A DNA stretch of 64,000 nucleotides from Microbispora triticiradicis (GTDB lineage Bacteria; Actinomycetota; Actinomycetes; Streptosporangiales; Streptosporangiaceae). The DNA is taken from NCBI GenBank assembly GCA_003260025.2, contig QFZU02000101.1, positions 1 to 64,000 of the forward strand, in the 5' to 3' direction. Under the pieces are notes generated by a model, which was given only the letters and a program-made list of their open reading frames with translations, was not told where the DNA came from and made no database searches. Within the stretch, counting starts at the first letter, position 1; each line of letters opens with the position of its first letter. Both the position numbers and the translations under genes were made by a program. Below, one piece after another: positions 24,255 to 31,896 of the stretch.

Positions 24255-25661
24255 TCATCGGGTGAGCCGCACGTCCACGACCTGTCCCGTGAGGCGGGAC
24301 AGCAGCACGTCGAGGCTGGTGCGGGCGACGGCGGCGGGGGAGAGAAGCGTTCCGGCGGGTTCGTCGCCGAACGCGCGCAGCCGCATGGGGGTGGCGGTGC
24401 GCTCGGGGTTGACGCAGTTGACGCGGACACCCTGGCAGGCCCACTCGTCGGCGAGCGCCTGGGTGAGGTTGACGACGGCGGCCTTGGTGGAGGAGTACAG
24501 GCTGTAGTCGGCCCGGCCGCGGGTGTGGGACGAGGACGTGTAGAGCAGCAGGTGGCCGTGGGTCTCCATCAGGTACTTCACCGCCGCGCGGGCGATGTTG
24601 ACCGGGCCGAGGTAGTTGACGCCGATGGTCTCCTCGATCGTGTGCTGGCCGGCCTCGCCGAGCCTGCCCATGTGGAGCACGCCCGCAGTGTTGACGACGT
24701 GGTCGATCCGGCCGGTCGCGGCGTACACACGGGCGAGGGCGTCCTCCACGGCGGCGGCGTCCTCGACGCGCACGCCGTTCTCGCTGCGGGAGAAGGAGTG
24801 GACGCTCGCGCCGTAGCCCCGGGCGAGCGCGACGACGTCCGCGCCGATGCCGTAGCTGCCGCCGAAGACCACGACGGTGCGGCCCTCCAGCCCGGCGCGG
24901 TACTGCTCGTCGGTGAGCGCGGGCGCGGTGTTCTCGGCGAGCTGGAAGAGCTTGTCGGCCAGGTAGACGTCGACCGGGTGGGTGACCTTCATGTTGCGCT
25001 CGCTGCCGGGCACGATGTAGATCGGCACGTCGGGCAGGTAGCGCAGCACGACGCCGCAGTCGTCGGTCGTGGGAAGGGAGGGGAACTCGGGGTCGGCCAG
25101 GGCGCGCTCGTACGCCGCCCGGATCACCGACAGCCGGAAGCACTGCGGGGTCTGCCCGCGGCGCAGCCGCGAGCGGTCGGGGATGTCGCGGATGATCTCG
25201 CCGCGCGGGCCGGGCGCGGCCACGACGATCGTGTCGGAGGACGGGATCGCCACCTCCACCGCCTCGTAGCGGTCGAGGGCGGCCACGCACTCGCTGATGA
25301 CGCGCGGCTCGATCAGCGGCCGGACCGCGTCGTGCAGCAGTACGTCGCACTCCCGCTCGCCCAGCGCGGACAGGGCCCGCCAGGTCGTCTCGGTACGGCT
25401 CGCGCCTCCTTCGAGCACCCGGGAGACCTTCGTGTAGCCGTTCCGCCTGATGAGCTCCTCGGCGTCCGTGACGAAGCCGGGGGTCATCAGGACGATCACC
25501 TCGTCGATCTCCGGATGGCCGTCGAACACGTCGAGGGTGTGCTCCAGGATCGTCTTTCCGGCGATCTTCAGAAGCTGTTTCGGGGTGTTCAGCCCCACGC
25601 GCTGGCCGACGCCGCCGGCCAGCACGACCCCCACCCTGCGCAGACGCGATTCCGCGATCAT
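24255..25661 (-). CDS. Bifunctional cytidylyltransferase/short-chain reductase, Bcs1-like CDP-ribitol synthase
   Basis: A 468-residue fusion. Residues 1-230 are an IspD/TarI-type cytidylyltransferase (LAGGVGQR, PKQL, LLHDAVRPLI, TPQCFR). Residues about 245-468 are a short-chain dehydrogenase (GGSYGIGADV for NAD(P), YTSSS, and the YSSTK catalytic Tyr/Lys). The same order of domains is known in Haemophilus Bcs1, where the reductase turns ribulose 5-phosphate into ribitol 5-phosphate and the transferase makes CDP-ribitol. IspD itself lacks the reductase half. GGGGAGGAC precedes ATG 25661 closely. The downstream TagF-like gene would consume the product. The specific polyol is inferred, not shown. 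Confidence 0.87.
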   Translation of the reverse strand: MIAESRLRRVGVVLAGGVGQRVGLNTPKQLLKIAGKTILEHTLDVFDGHPEIDEVIVLMTPGFVTDAEELIRRNGYTKVSRVLEGGASRTETTWRALSALGERECDVLLHDAVRPLIEPRVISECVAALDRYEAVEVAIPSSDTIVVAAPGPRGEIIRDIPDRSRLRRGQTPQCFRLSVIRAAYERALADPEFPSLPTTDDCGVVLRYLPDVPIYIVPGSERNMKVTHPVDVYLADKLFQLAENTAPALTDEQYRAGLEGRTVVVFGGSYGIGADVVALARGYGASVHSFSRSENGVRVEDAAAVEDALARVYAATGRIDHVVNTAGVLHMGRLGEAGQHTIEETIGVNYLGPVNIARAAVKYLMETHGHLLLYTSSSHTRGRADYSLYSSTKAAVVNLTQALADEWACQGVRVNCVNPERTATPMRLRAFGDEPAGTLLSPAAVARTSLDVLLSRLTGQVVDVRLTR

Positions 25662-25783
25662 GATGTCCTCCCCGACAGCAGACCATACCCGTGCCGGAAG
25701 CCGGAGAAGGTGATTGCCACCTAGTGATCACTCGGTTACTTTGCGAGGTGAGCACGTGCGGCCGACGTGAAACGGGTTTCCAT

Positions 25784-27397
25784 ATGGGGGCGGATCCGAG
25801 CAAGCCCGGTACGGTACGGGACACACAGACGGTGGCGGTCGTCCTCGCGACCTCGCCGGCCGCCGGGCTGCCCTGCTCCGACGGCGCCCGGTCGGAGGGC
25901 AGCCTCCTGGAGCGGCTCGTCGCCCAGCTTCTCACCCTGCCGATTCGCGAGGTGCTGATCGTGGTGCGGAGCCAGGACGGCTGGGACGGCGAGCGAAGAC
26001 AGATCGCGGCGCGCGGCCCCGGGCCGGAGACGGCGGGCGGGCGGCCGCCCGATCCGGCGCGCGGGCGGGAGCGGGAGGTCGAGAGCGGCCCACGGCACCA
26101 GATCTGCGTGAGCGACGGCCTCGCCGAGGACCTGCGGATCGTGGCCAAGACCGCCCGCGCCTCGACCTCCCCGGTCGCCGTGCTGGCCGCCGACGTCGTC
26201 GCGCACACCGACGCGCTGGCCCTGCTGCTCGAACATCCCGCCCGCCCGACCGGCGCCATCGTCGCCGGCGGCGATCCCGCCCCGCTTCGGCCGCCCGTGC
26301 GTACGGAGTGGGGCCGCGTCGTGTCGGCGGGCACCTCCTTCCACGAGGTCGAGTGGGCCAACGGCACCTTCCGCGGCGTCCTGCAGGTCGGGGAGGCGCA
26401 CCTGGCCGGTCTCGCCGACCTGGCCGAGGAGCTGGCCGACCTCGCCCAGCGCCGCCACCTCGGGCGGGTGGGCGACACCGAGGTGCCCGAGCTGCTGCTC
26501 ACCGGGCTCGCCCGGGCGGGCGTCCCGGTGCACGCCGTCGCGCTGGGCGCGCTGCACTGCGGGCGGGTCGCGACCCGCCCGGCCGCCGAGCGGGCGGTGC
26601 GCGAGCTCGCCGACGTCGACGAGGCGCGGGCCCGGCTGGAGGCCGCCGTGAAGAGCGGAGACGGCTTCTTCACGACCTACTGCGTCAGCTCGTGGTCCCG
26701 CCACCTGATCCGGCCGGCCGTACGGCTCGGCCTGACGCCCAACTCGGTGACCGGCATCTCCGTCGCGTTCGCGCTCATCGCCGCCGTCTGGTTCTCCGAC
26801 GGGCACCGGGCGGGGCTCGTCGTGGGGGCGGTCGCGCTCTACCTGTCCTTCGTGCTCGACTGCCTGGACGGCCAGGTCGCGCGGTACACGCGCCGGTTCT
26901 CCCCGCTCGGCGGCTGGCTCGACGCCATCTGCGACCGGATCAAGGAGTACGTGGTCTACGTCGGGCTGGTGCTCGGGTATTCGTCCGGCCCCGGGGAGTC
27001 CTGGCGGATCTGGGCCCTGGCCGTGGCCGCGCTGGTCCTGCAGACGATCCGGCACATGGTCGACTTCGCGTACGCCGGGGCGCTGGCCGACCGGGCGCGG
27101 GCGGCGGGCCTGCGGGCGGCGGCCCCGCGTTCGATGGCGGTGCCCTGGGACGAGGCCCCGGCCGCGGCCGCGGCCTCGGGCACCGGGTCGGTGCTGGCGT
27201 TGTCGCGGCGGCTCGACCGGGGTGTGGCCTACTGGCTGAAGAAGATGATCGTGCTGCCGATCGGGGAGCGGACCGCCCTGATCTGCGTCACGGCGGCGCT
27301 GTTCGACGCGCGGGTGACGTTCCTCGCGCTGCTCGGCTGGGGCGGCGTGGCGCTCGCCTACACGGCCGCCGGGCGGATGGCCAGGTCGTTCGCATGA
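25784..27397 (+). CDS. CDP-alcohol phosphatidyltransferase with an N-terminal degenerate nucleotidyltransferase-like domain
   Basis: A 537-residue membrane protein. The C-terminal half carries the complete CDP-alcohol phosphotransferase motif: D359, D362-G363, A366-R367, G376, D380 and D384, within about six spans. The N-terminal 300 residues read like a nucleotidyltransferase fold (VAVVLATSPAAG, VLAADVVAH, HAVALGALHCGRV) but lack the GxGxR nucleotide loop. This may therefore be an inactive domain, in contrast to the fused cytidylyltransferase/phosphatidyltransferase of di-inositol-phosphate synthesis. It would transfer a phospho-alcohol from CDP-alcohol to a hydroxyl acceptor in the membrane. 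ATG 25784 is chosen; a GTG at 25691 in frame is unlikely. The following gene overlaps by ATGA. Confidence 0.8.
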   Translation: MGADPSKPGTVRDTQTVAVVLATSPAAGLPCSDGARSEGSLLERLVAQLLTLPIREVLIVVRSQDGWDGERRQIAARGPGPETAGGRPPDPARGREREVESGPRHQICVSDGLAEDLRIVAKTARASTSPVAVLAADVVAHTDALALLLEHPARPTGAIVAGGDPAPLRPPVRTEWGRVVSAGTSFHEVEWANGTFRGVLQVGEAHLAGLADLAEELADLAQRRHLGRVGDTEVPELLLTGLARAGVPVHAVALGALHCGRVATRPAAERAVRELADVDEARARLEAAVKSGDGFFTTYCVSSWSRHLIRPAVRLGLTPNSVTGISVAFALIAAVWFSDGHRAGLVVGAVALYLSFVLDCLDGQVARYTRRFSPLGGWLDAICDRIKEYVVYVGLVLGYSSGPGESWRIWALAVAALVLQTIRHMVDFAYAGALADRARAAGLRAAAPRSMAVPWDEAPAAAAASGTGSVLALSRRLDRGVAYWLKKMIVLPIGERTALICVTAALFDARVTFLALLGWGGVALAYTAAGRMARSFA

Positions 27398-28059
27398 GCG
27401 GCCCCGCCCACGACGCAGCTCGGGAGGGTTCCGACGTGATCTCCGTACACATGACCCCGGTGCCGCGCAGCGTCGTGGTCGCCCAGCGTGACGACGGCCC
27501 GCTGTCGCGGGCGATGGGGCTGCTCGTCGCCGGGCAACTGCCGCCCCTGCCGCCCGCGCTCGCGGGGGCGTTCGTGACCGCCGTGCTGCTGGTCCTCGGC
27601 GTCGCCGGGGCCGACGACTTCGCGGTCTTCGCGCCTGCGGTCGCCCTGCTGCTCGCCGGGGCGGGCAGCGCGCACCGGCACGACGGGCGGCTCGACTGGC
27701 TGGCGCCCCCGATCCTGCGCCTGACGGAGTACGGCTTCGTCGCCTCCGCGGGGTTCGCCCGCTCCGTGCCGCCCGTGATCACCTTCGCGCTGCTCGGCGC
27801 GATGGCCTTCCACCACTACGACATCGTCTACCGGGTGCGTCAGCACGTGTATCCGCCACCGTGGCTGGCCACGGCCGGGCTCGGCTGGGACGGCCGGATG
27901 CTGGTCGTCGCCCTGGCCGGCCTGCTCGACATGGTGGCTCCCGCGTTCGTCCTGCTCGCGCTCTACCTGTGGGGACTGTTCGGCTGGGAGAGCCTGACCT
28001 GCTGGCTGGCCGCCCCCCGTACGCCCGACCAGGCGGTGGAACCGGCTCCCCAGGATTAA
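27394..28059 (+). CDS. DUF5941-like membrane protein
   Basis: A 221-residue protein with about five hydrophobic spans (ALAGAFVTAVLLVLGVAG; VFAPAVALLLAGAGSA; VITFALLGAMAF; VVALAGLLDMVAPAFVLLAL). The segment AFHHYDIVYRVRQH, with paired His, Tyr and Arg near a membrane boundary, looks like a conserved functional core. I associate it with the DUF5941 family, found next to or fused with CDP-alcohol phosphatidyltransferases in actinomycetes; that link is from memory. The ATGA overlap with the preceding gene indicates translational coupling, so it probably works with that enzyme as a subunit. Biochemical function is unknown. Confidence 0.65.
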   Translation: MSGPAHDAAREGSDVISVHMTPVPRSVVVAQRDDGPLSRAMGLLVAGQLPPLPPALAGAFVTAVLLVLGVAGADDFAVFAPAVALLLAGAGSAHRHDGRLDWLAPPILRLTEYGFVASAGFARSVPPVITFALLGAMAFHHYDIVYRVRQHVYPPPWLATAGLGWDGRMLVVALAGLLDMVAPAFVLLALYLWGLFGWESLTCWLAAPRTPDQAVEPAPQD

Positions 28060-28152
28060 CGTCAGACCAACGGCGGATTACCCAAGTGCGGCCCCGGGCC
28101 AACTAACCTTTGGGGTTACTGTCTGACGCTCGACCTCAAGGAGTGCGGGAAA

Positions 28153-28884
28153 TTGCTCGGAATGGTGCTGGCCGCCGGAGCCGGACGTCGTCTGCGGCCG
28201 TACACCGACACGCTGCCCAAGGCGCTGGTGCCGGTCGACGGTGAGACCACGATCCTCGACATCGCACTGCGCAACCTGGCGGCCGTGGACCTGCGCGAGG
28301 TCGTGGTCATCGTCGGCTACCAGGCCCAGGCCGTACGGGAGCGCCAGGCCGACCTGGAGCGCCGTCACGGGGTGTCGCTGACGCTGGTGCACAACGACAA
28401 GGCCGAGGAGTGGAACAACGCGTACTCGCTGTGGTGCGCGCGTGACCACTTCTCGCAGGGCGCGCTGCTGGTCAACGGCGACACCGTCCACCCGGTGTCG
28501 GTGGAGCGGACCCTGCTGGCCGCCGAGGACACCTCCGACATCCTGCTCGCCGTGGACGACGTGAAGTCCCTGGCCGACGAGGAGATGAAGGTCACACTGG
28601 AGGACGGCCGGCTGAAGCGGATCACCAAGCTGATGGACCCCGCCGAGGCGTACGGCGAGTACATCGGCGCCACGCTGATCCGGCCCGGCGCGGCCGAGCG
28701 GCTGGCCGACGCGTTGCGGGCCACCTTCGAGCGGGACCCCCAGCTCTACTACGAGGACGGCTACCAGGAGATGGTCCGGCGCGGCGAGAACATCGCCGTC
28801 GCCCCGATCGGGAAGGTCGACTGGGTCGAGGTGGACAACCACGACGACCTGGCGAAGGCCCGCGAGATCGCGTGCCGTTACTGA
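28153..28884 (+). CDS. Phosphocholine/polyol-phosphate cytidylyltransferase-like nucleotidyltransferase
   Basis: A 243-residue GT-A-type nucleotidyltransferase. The loop GMVLAAGAGRRLRPYTDTLP with the downstream PKALVPV gives the GxGxR...PK nucleotide-binding signature, and LLVNGDTVH and VDWVEVDNHDD supply metal-binding acids. The start is a TTG at 28153: AAGGAG at 28138-28143 is nine bases ahead, better placed than for the ATG at 28162. Family members activate phosphocholine, inositol-1-phosphate or similar phospho-alcohols with CTP. Here it lies directly before a glycerol-1-phosphate-dehydrogenase-like gene and between two CDP-alcohol phosphatidyltransferases, so a CDP-alcohol donor is the likely product. 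The exact substrate is open. Confidence 0.85.
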   Translation: MLGMVLAAGAGRRLRPYTDTLPKALVPVDGETTILDIALRNLAAVDLREVVVIVGYQAQAVRERQADLERRHGVSLTLVHNDKAEEWNNAYSLWCARDHFSQGALLVNGDTVHPVSVERTLLAAEDTSDILLAVDDVKSLADEEMKVTLEDGRLKRITKLMDPAEAYGEYIGATLIRPGAAERLADALRATFERDPQLYYEDGYQEMVRRGENIAVAPIGKVDWVEVDNHDDLAKAREIACRY

Positions 28885-28910
28885 GACGCGCGGCCTTCTG
28901 AGGAGTTCGC

Positions 28911-29969
28911 ATGCCGATTCTGGCAAGGATGCTCCCCGCCCCCCTCACGATGGAGGTGCGGCGGGGCGCGATCGCGCAGCTCGGCACCCTGCTGGCCGAC
29001 AGCAGGGTGGCCACCTCCGGCCGGGTCGCGGTCGCGGTCGGCGTGGGGCAGGGCGACCGGATCGCCGAGGTCATCGCGCCCTCGCTCGGTGAGGCCAAGG
29101 TGCTGCGGGTGGCGGACGGCACGGTCGACGCGGCCGTGTCGCTCGGCGCCGACCTGCGCAAGGGCAACTACGAGGCGGTGATCGGCGTCGGCGGCGGCAG
29201 GACCATCGACGCCACCAAGTACGCCGCGTCCCTGGCGGGCATTCCGATGGTCGCGGTGGCCACCAACCTCTCCCACGACGGGATCTGCTCCCCGGTCGCC
29301 TCGCTCGTGCACGAGGGCGGCAAGGGCTCGTTCGGGGTGCCCATGCCACTGGCGATCATGGTGGACCTGGAGTTCGTCCACGACGCCCCGCCCTCGCTCG
29401 TCCGGTCCGGGATCGGCGACGTGCTCAGCAACCTGTCGGCCATCGACGACTGGCAGCTCGGCAACGTCGAACGCGGCGAGCCCATCGACGGCCTCGCGAT
29501 CTCGATGTCGCGCACGTCCGCCGAGGCCGTCCTGGGCAGGCAGGACTCGATCGAGTCGGACGCGTTCCTGACCGTGCTCGCCGAGGCGCTGATCCTCTCG
29601 GGCATGTCGATGGTCATCGCCGGGTCAAGTCGTCCGGCGAGTGGCGGCGATCATGAGATCCTTCATGCCGTGGACCAGCTTTTCCCCGGCACCTCCAACC
29701 ACGGTGAGCTGGCCGGCATCGGCGCGGCGTTCTGCTACTTCCTCCGGGAGGACGCGCACCGGCTCGGCCAGGTGACCGGCTGCCTCAGACGGCACGACCT
29801 GCCGGTCGTGCCCGGCGACGTCGGCCTGACGACCGACCAGTTCACGGCCGCGGTGATGCTGGCCCCCAGCACCCGGCCCGGCCGCTACACCATCCTTGAG
29901 CACCTCCGGCTGTCGGAGCCCGAGGTCCGGGCGAGAGTTGAGGACTATGTCCGCGCCGTCGGTAGCTGA
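28911..29969 (+). CDS. Iron-containing alcohol dehydrogenase family, glycerol-1-phosphate-dehydrogenase-like
   Basis: A 352-residue NAD(P)-linked reductase. GVGGGRTIDATKY is the dinucleotide-binding signature; TNLSHDGICSPV matches the 'T-N-x-S-H-D-G-x-x-S-P' box of sn-glycerol-1-phosphate dehydrogenases (archaeal EgsA, bacterial AraM). Metal ligands are visible as Asp in SGIGDVLSN, His in GGDHEILHAVD and His in TSNHGE. It should reduce a keto-phosphate such as dihydroxyacetone phosphate to the phospho-alcohol that the preceding nucleotidyltransferase can activate. GAGGAG lies before ATG 28911, 26 bases after the previous stop; the next gene overlaps by 23 bases. All of this is one operon. Whether the product is the archaeal-type G1P enantiomer needs assay. 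Confidence 0.86.
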   Translation: MPILARMLPAPLTMEVRRGAIAQLGTLLADSRVATSGRVAVAVGVGQGDRIAEVIAPSLGEAKVLRVADGTVDAAVSLGADLRKGNYEAVIGVGGGRTIDATKYAASLAGIPMVAVATNLSHDGICSPVASLVHEGGKGSFGVPMPLAIMVDLEFVHDAPPSLVRSGIGDVLSNLSAIDDWQLGNVERGEPIDGLAISMSRTSAEAVLGRQDSIESDAFLTVLAEALILSGMSMVIAGSSRPASGGDHEILHAVDQLFPGTSNHGELAGIGAAFCYFLREDAHRLGQVTGCLRRHDLPVVPGDVGLTTDQFTAAVMLAPSTRPGRYTILEHLRLSEPEVRARVEDYVRAVGS

Positions 29970-30705
29970 GCTTCGCGCGGTCGCCCAGCCGCAGACCACC
30001 ATGGACCGCCGCAGCGGCGAGCACTGGGCAGGCCTGCTGTACATGCGGCGGCTGTCCATCTACGCCACGTGGCTGCTGGCGAAGACCCCCATCACCCCCA
30101 ACCAGGTCACCGGGCTGATGATCCTGTGCGGGGTGGCGGCGGGAGCCGTCCTGGCCCTGCCGGGGCTCTGGGCGGCGCTGGCCGCGGCCCTGCTGATCCA
30201 GGTCTACCTGCTGCTCGACTGCTCGGACGGCGAGCTGGCCCGCTGGACCGGCCGCACCTCGATCACCGGGGTCTACCTCGACCGGGTCGGGCACTACTTC
30301 GCCGAGGCGGCGCTGCTGATCGGCCTGGGCTTCCGGGCGTCGGAGACGCTGCCCGACTGGTACACGGTCATGGGCGTCGCGGCGGCGCTGGGCGCGATCC
30401 TGATCAAGGCGGAGACCGACCTGGTCGACGTGGCCCGCGCCCGGTCCGGCTTGGTCGCGACCACCGAGGCGGCGGCGCAGCAGTTCGCCTCGCCGCGGCT
30501 CGCGCTGGCCCGCCGGGCCGCGGCGGCGCTGCGGTTCCACCGGGTGATCCAGGCCGTCGAGCTGTCATTGATCGTCGTGGCCGCGGCGGTGCTCGACAAC
30601 TGGTTCTCCGCCACCCGGATCCTCATGGTCGCCTGCGTCGTCATCGCCGTGGTCCAGCTCGTGCTGCACCTGGTCAGCATCCTCGCGTCCCGGCGGCTCT
30701 CATGA
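29947..30705 (+). CDS. CDP-alcohol phosphatidyltransferase with a His at the fourth catalytic Asp position
   Basis: A 252-residue membrane enzyme with about six spans. The family motif is D91, D94-G95, A98-R99, G108, D112, but the position of the last Asp (the presumed general base) is His116 (in LDRVGHYF). The paralogue at 25784-27397 has Asp there. His could still act as a base, the substitution may be fixed in an actinobacterial subfamily, or the activity may have changed. ATG 29947 overlaps the reductase gene by 23 bases, so it is co-translated with the CDP-alcohol-forming enzymes. It should join a phospho-alcohol to a lipid or polyol acceptor. Confidence 0.83.
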   Translation: MSAPSVAELRAVAQPQTTMDRRSGEHWAGLLYMRRLSIYATWLLAKTPITPNQVTGLMILCGVAAGAVLALPGLWAALAAALLIQVYLLLDCSDGELARWTGRTSITGVYLDRVGHYFAEAALLIGLGFRASETLPDWYTVMGVAAALGAILIKAETDLVDVARARSGLVATTEAAAQQFASPRLALARRAAAALRFHRVIQAVELSLIVVAAAVLDNWFSATRILMVACVVIAVVQLVLHLVSILASRRLS

Positions 30706-30990
30706 GAGCGATCCTGAGGGGCGCGCCGCCGGTCCGGACAGAGGAGCGAGGAACGAGGGACGAGGGGGGTTCATGGCGCGCCTCCGGCACGACCGAGCGG
30801 ACATGAGCGCCCCGATGGTGAGCGGGAGACACTGCCGGTCATCCGTACATCCGCGGTTGGGTGGGGGTTTGGTGGCAGTTCCGATACCCTTGTGCCACGG
30901 TAAACCAGGCAGCTCCCGGATCGCCCGGCCATACAGACTCGGTGAACATGAAGTCGTGTGCAGTGCGCCCAGCGTCGAGGCGATGACGCG
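30706..30990. other. Gap with promoter-like sequence before a GT2 gene
   Basis: No reliable gene. A 73-codon frame from ATG 30773 has a good GAGGGG box but protein-unlike composition. The stretch TACCCT at 30885-30890 lies inside a small inverted repeat (GTGGCA 30872-30877 with TGCCAC 30893-30898), a possible promoter with operator for the gene at 30991; this is weak. Confidence 0.35.
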
Positions 30991-31872
30991 GTGAAGATCT
31001 CCTGTGTCATCCTCACCATGGGCAACAGGATCGCCGAGCTCGACCGGGCCGTGGAGTCCACGCTCACGCAGACCGACGGCGACATCGAGGTGGTCGTCGT
31101 CGGGAACGGCGCGGACGTGCCGGAGCTGACCGCCGCGCCGCCGCCGGGCAGCTCGGCGACGATCAAGACGGTCCGGCTGGAGCACAACGCGGGCATCCCC
31201 GAGGGACGGAACCGGGGCGTGCAGGAGTGCTCCGGCGACATCGTCCTGTTCCTCGACGACGACGGCTGGTACGCCAACTCCAAGGTGGCCGCGCACGTCC
31301 GCGAGCGGTTCACGCACGAGCCCGACCTCGCGGTGATCTCCTTCCGGGTGATGGACCCCGAGGGCGGCCTGGTGCAGCGGCGCCACGTGCCCCGCCTGCG
31401 GGCCGGAGACCCCGAGCGCTCCTCCCCGGTGACGACCTTCCTGGGCGGCGCCTGCGCCATCCGCAAGTCGGCGTTCCTCCAGGTCGGCGGGTTGCCCGAG
31501 CGGTTCTTCTACGCCCACGAGGAGACCGACCTGGCCTGGCGGCTGCTCGGGGAGGGCTACCGCATCGAGTACGACGCCGAGACGGTGATGTACCACCCGC
31601 TGGTGCTGCCGAGCCGGCACACGGACTTCTACCGCCTGAACGCCCGCAACCGGGTGTGGCTGGCCCGCCGCAACCTGCCGTGGCCGCTCGCCACGCTCTA
31701 CCTGCTCAACTGGATGGTGCTCACGCTCGTGCGGGAGCGGTCGCTGCCCGCGGTCAAGGCGTGGTTCGGCGGCTTCGTGGAGGGGCTGCGTGAACCGGCG
31801 GGAGAGCGCCGTCCGATGGCCTGGCGCACCGCCTGGCGCATGCTCCGCCTCGGTCGTCCCCCCATCGTCTGA
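30991..31872 (+). CDS. Family 2 glycosyltransferase, rhamnosyltransferase-like
   Basis: A 293-residue GT-A enzyme. Landmarks are ISCVILTMGNR, NAGIPEGRNRGV, the DDD metal motif in LFLDDDGWY, and ETDLAWRLLGEGYR. The pattern NAGxxxGRNxG is frequent in rhamnosyl- and galactofuranosyl-type GT2 enzymes of surface polysaccharides. The start is GTG 30991, where the first beta strand (MKISCVIL) begins; GAGG lies ten bases before. The C-terminal part contains one hydrophobic amphipathic segment (TLYLLNWMVLTLV). It lies downstream of the CDP-alcohol operon with its own gap, and is convergent with the decarboxylase-family gene. Donor and acceptor are unknown. Confidence 0.88.
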   Translation: MKISCVILTMGNRIAELDRAVESTLTQTDGDIEVVVVGNGADVPELTAAPPPGSSATIKTVRLEHNAGIPEGRNRGVQECSGDIVLFLDDDGWYANSKVAAHVRERFTHEPDLAVISFRVMDPEGGLVQRRHVPRLRAGDPERSSPVTTFLGGACAIRKSAFLQVGGLPERFFYAHEETDLAWRLLGEGYRIEYDAETVMYHPLVLPSRHTDFYRLNARNRVWLARRNLPWPLATLYLLNWMVLTLVRERSLPAVKAWFGGFVEGLREPAGERRPMAWRTAWRMLRLGRPPIV

Positions 31873-31896
31873 CGCCGCGCGCACGGCCGGGCGTCA
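31870..31896. terminator. Small symmetrical hairpin between convergent genes
   Basis: TGACGCC (31870-31876) pairs with GGCGTCA (31890-31896), a 7-bp stem with a 13-base G/C loop. Each arm contains the stop codon of one of the two converging genes, so it could serve both directions. Short stem, so only moderate support. Confidence 0.4.

Noticed and set aside
30773-30994. 73-codon ORF with a GAGGGG box that overlaps the GT2 start by four bases
   Set aside because: Tempting because of the GTGA-type overlap, but the codon usage and composition are unlike its neighbours and the stretch looks like a promoter region.
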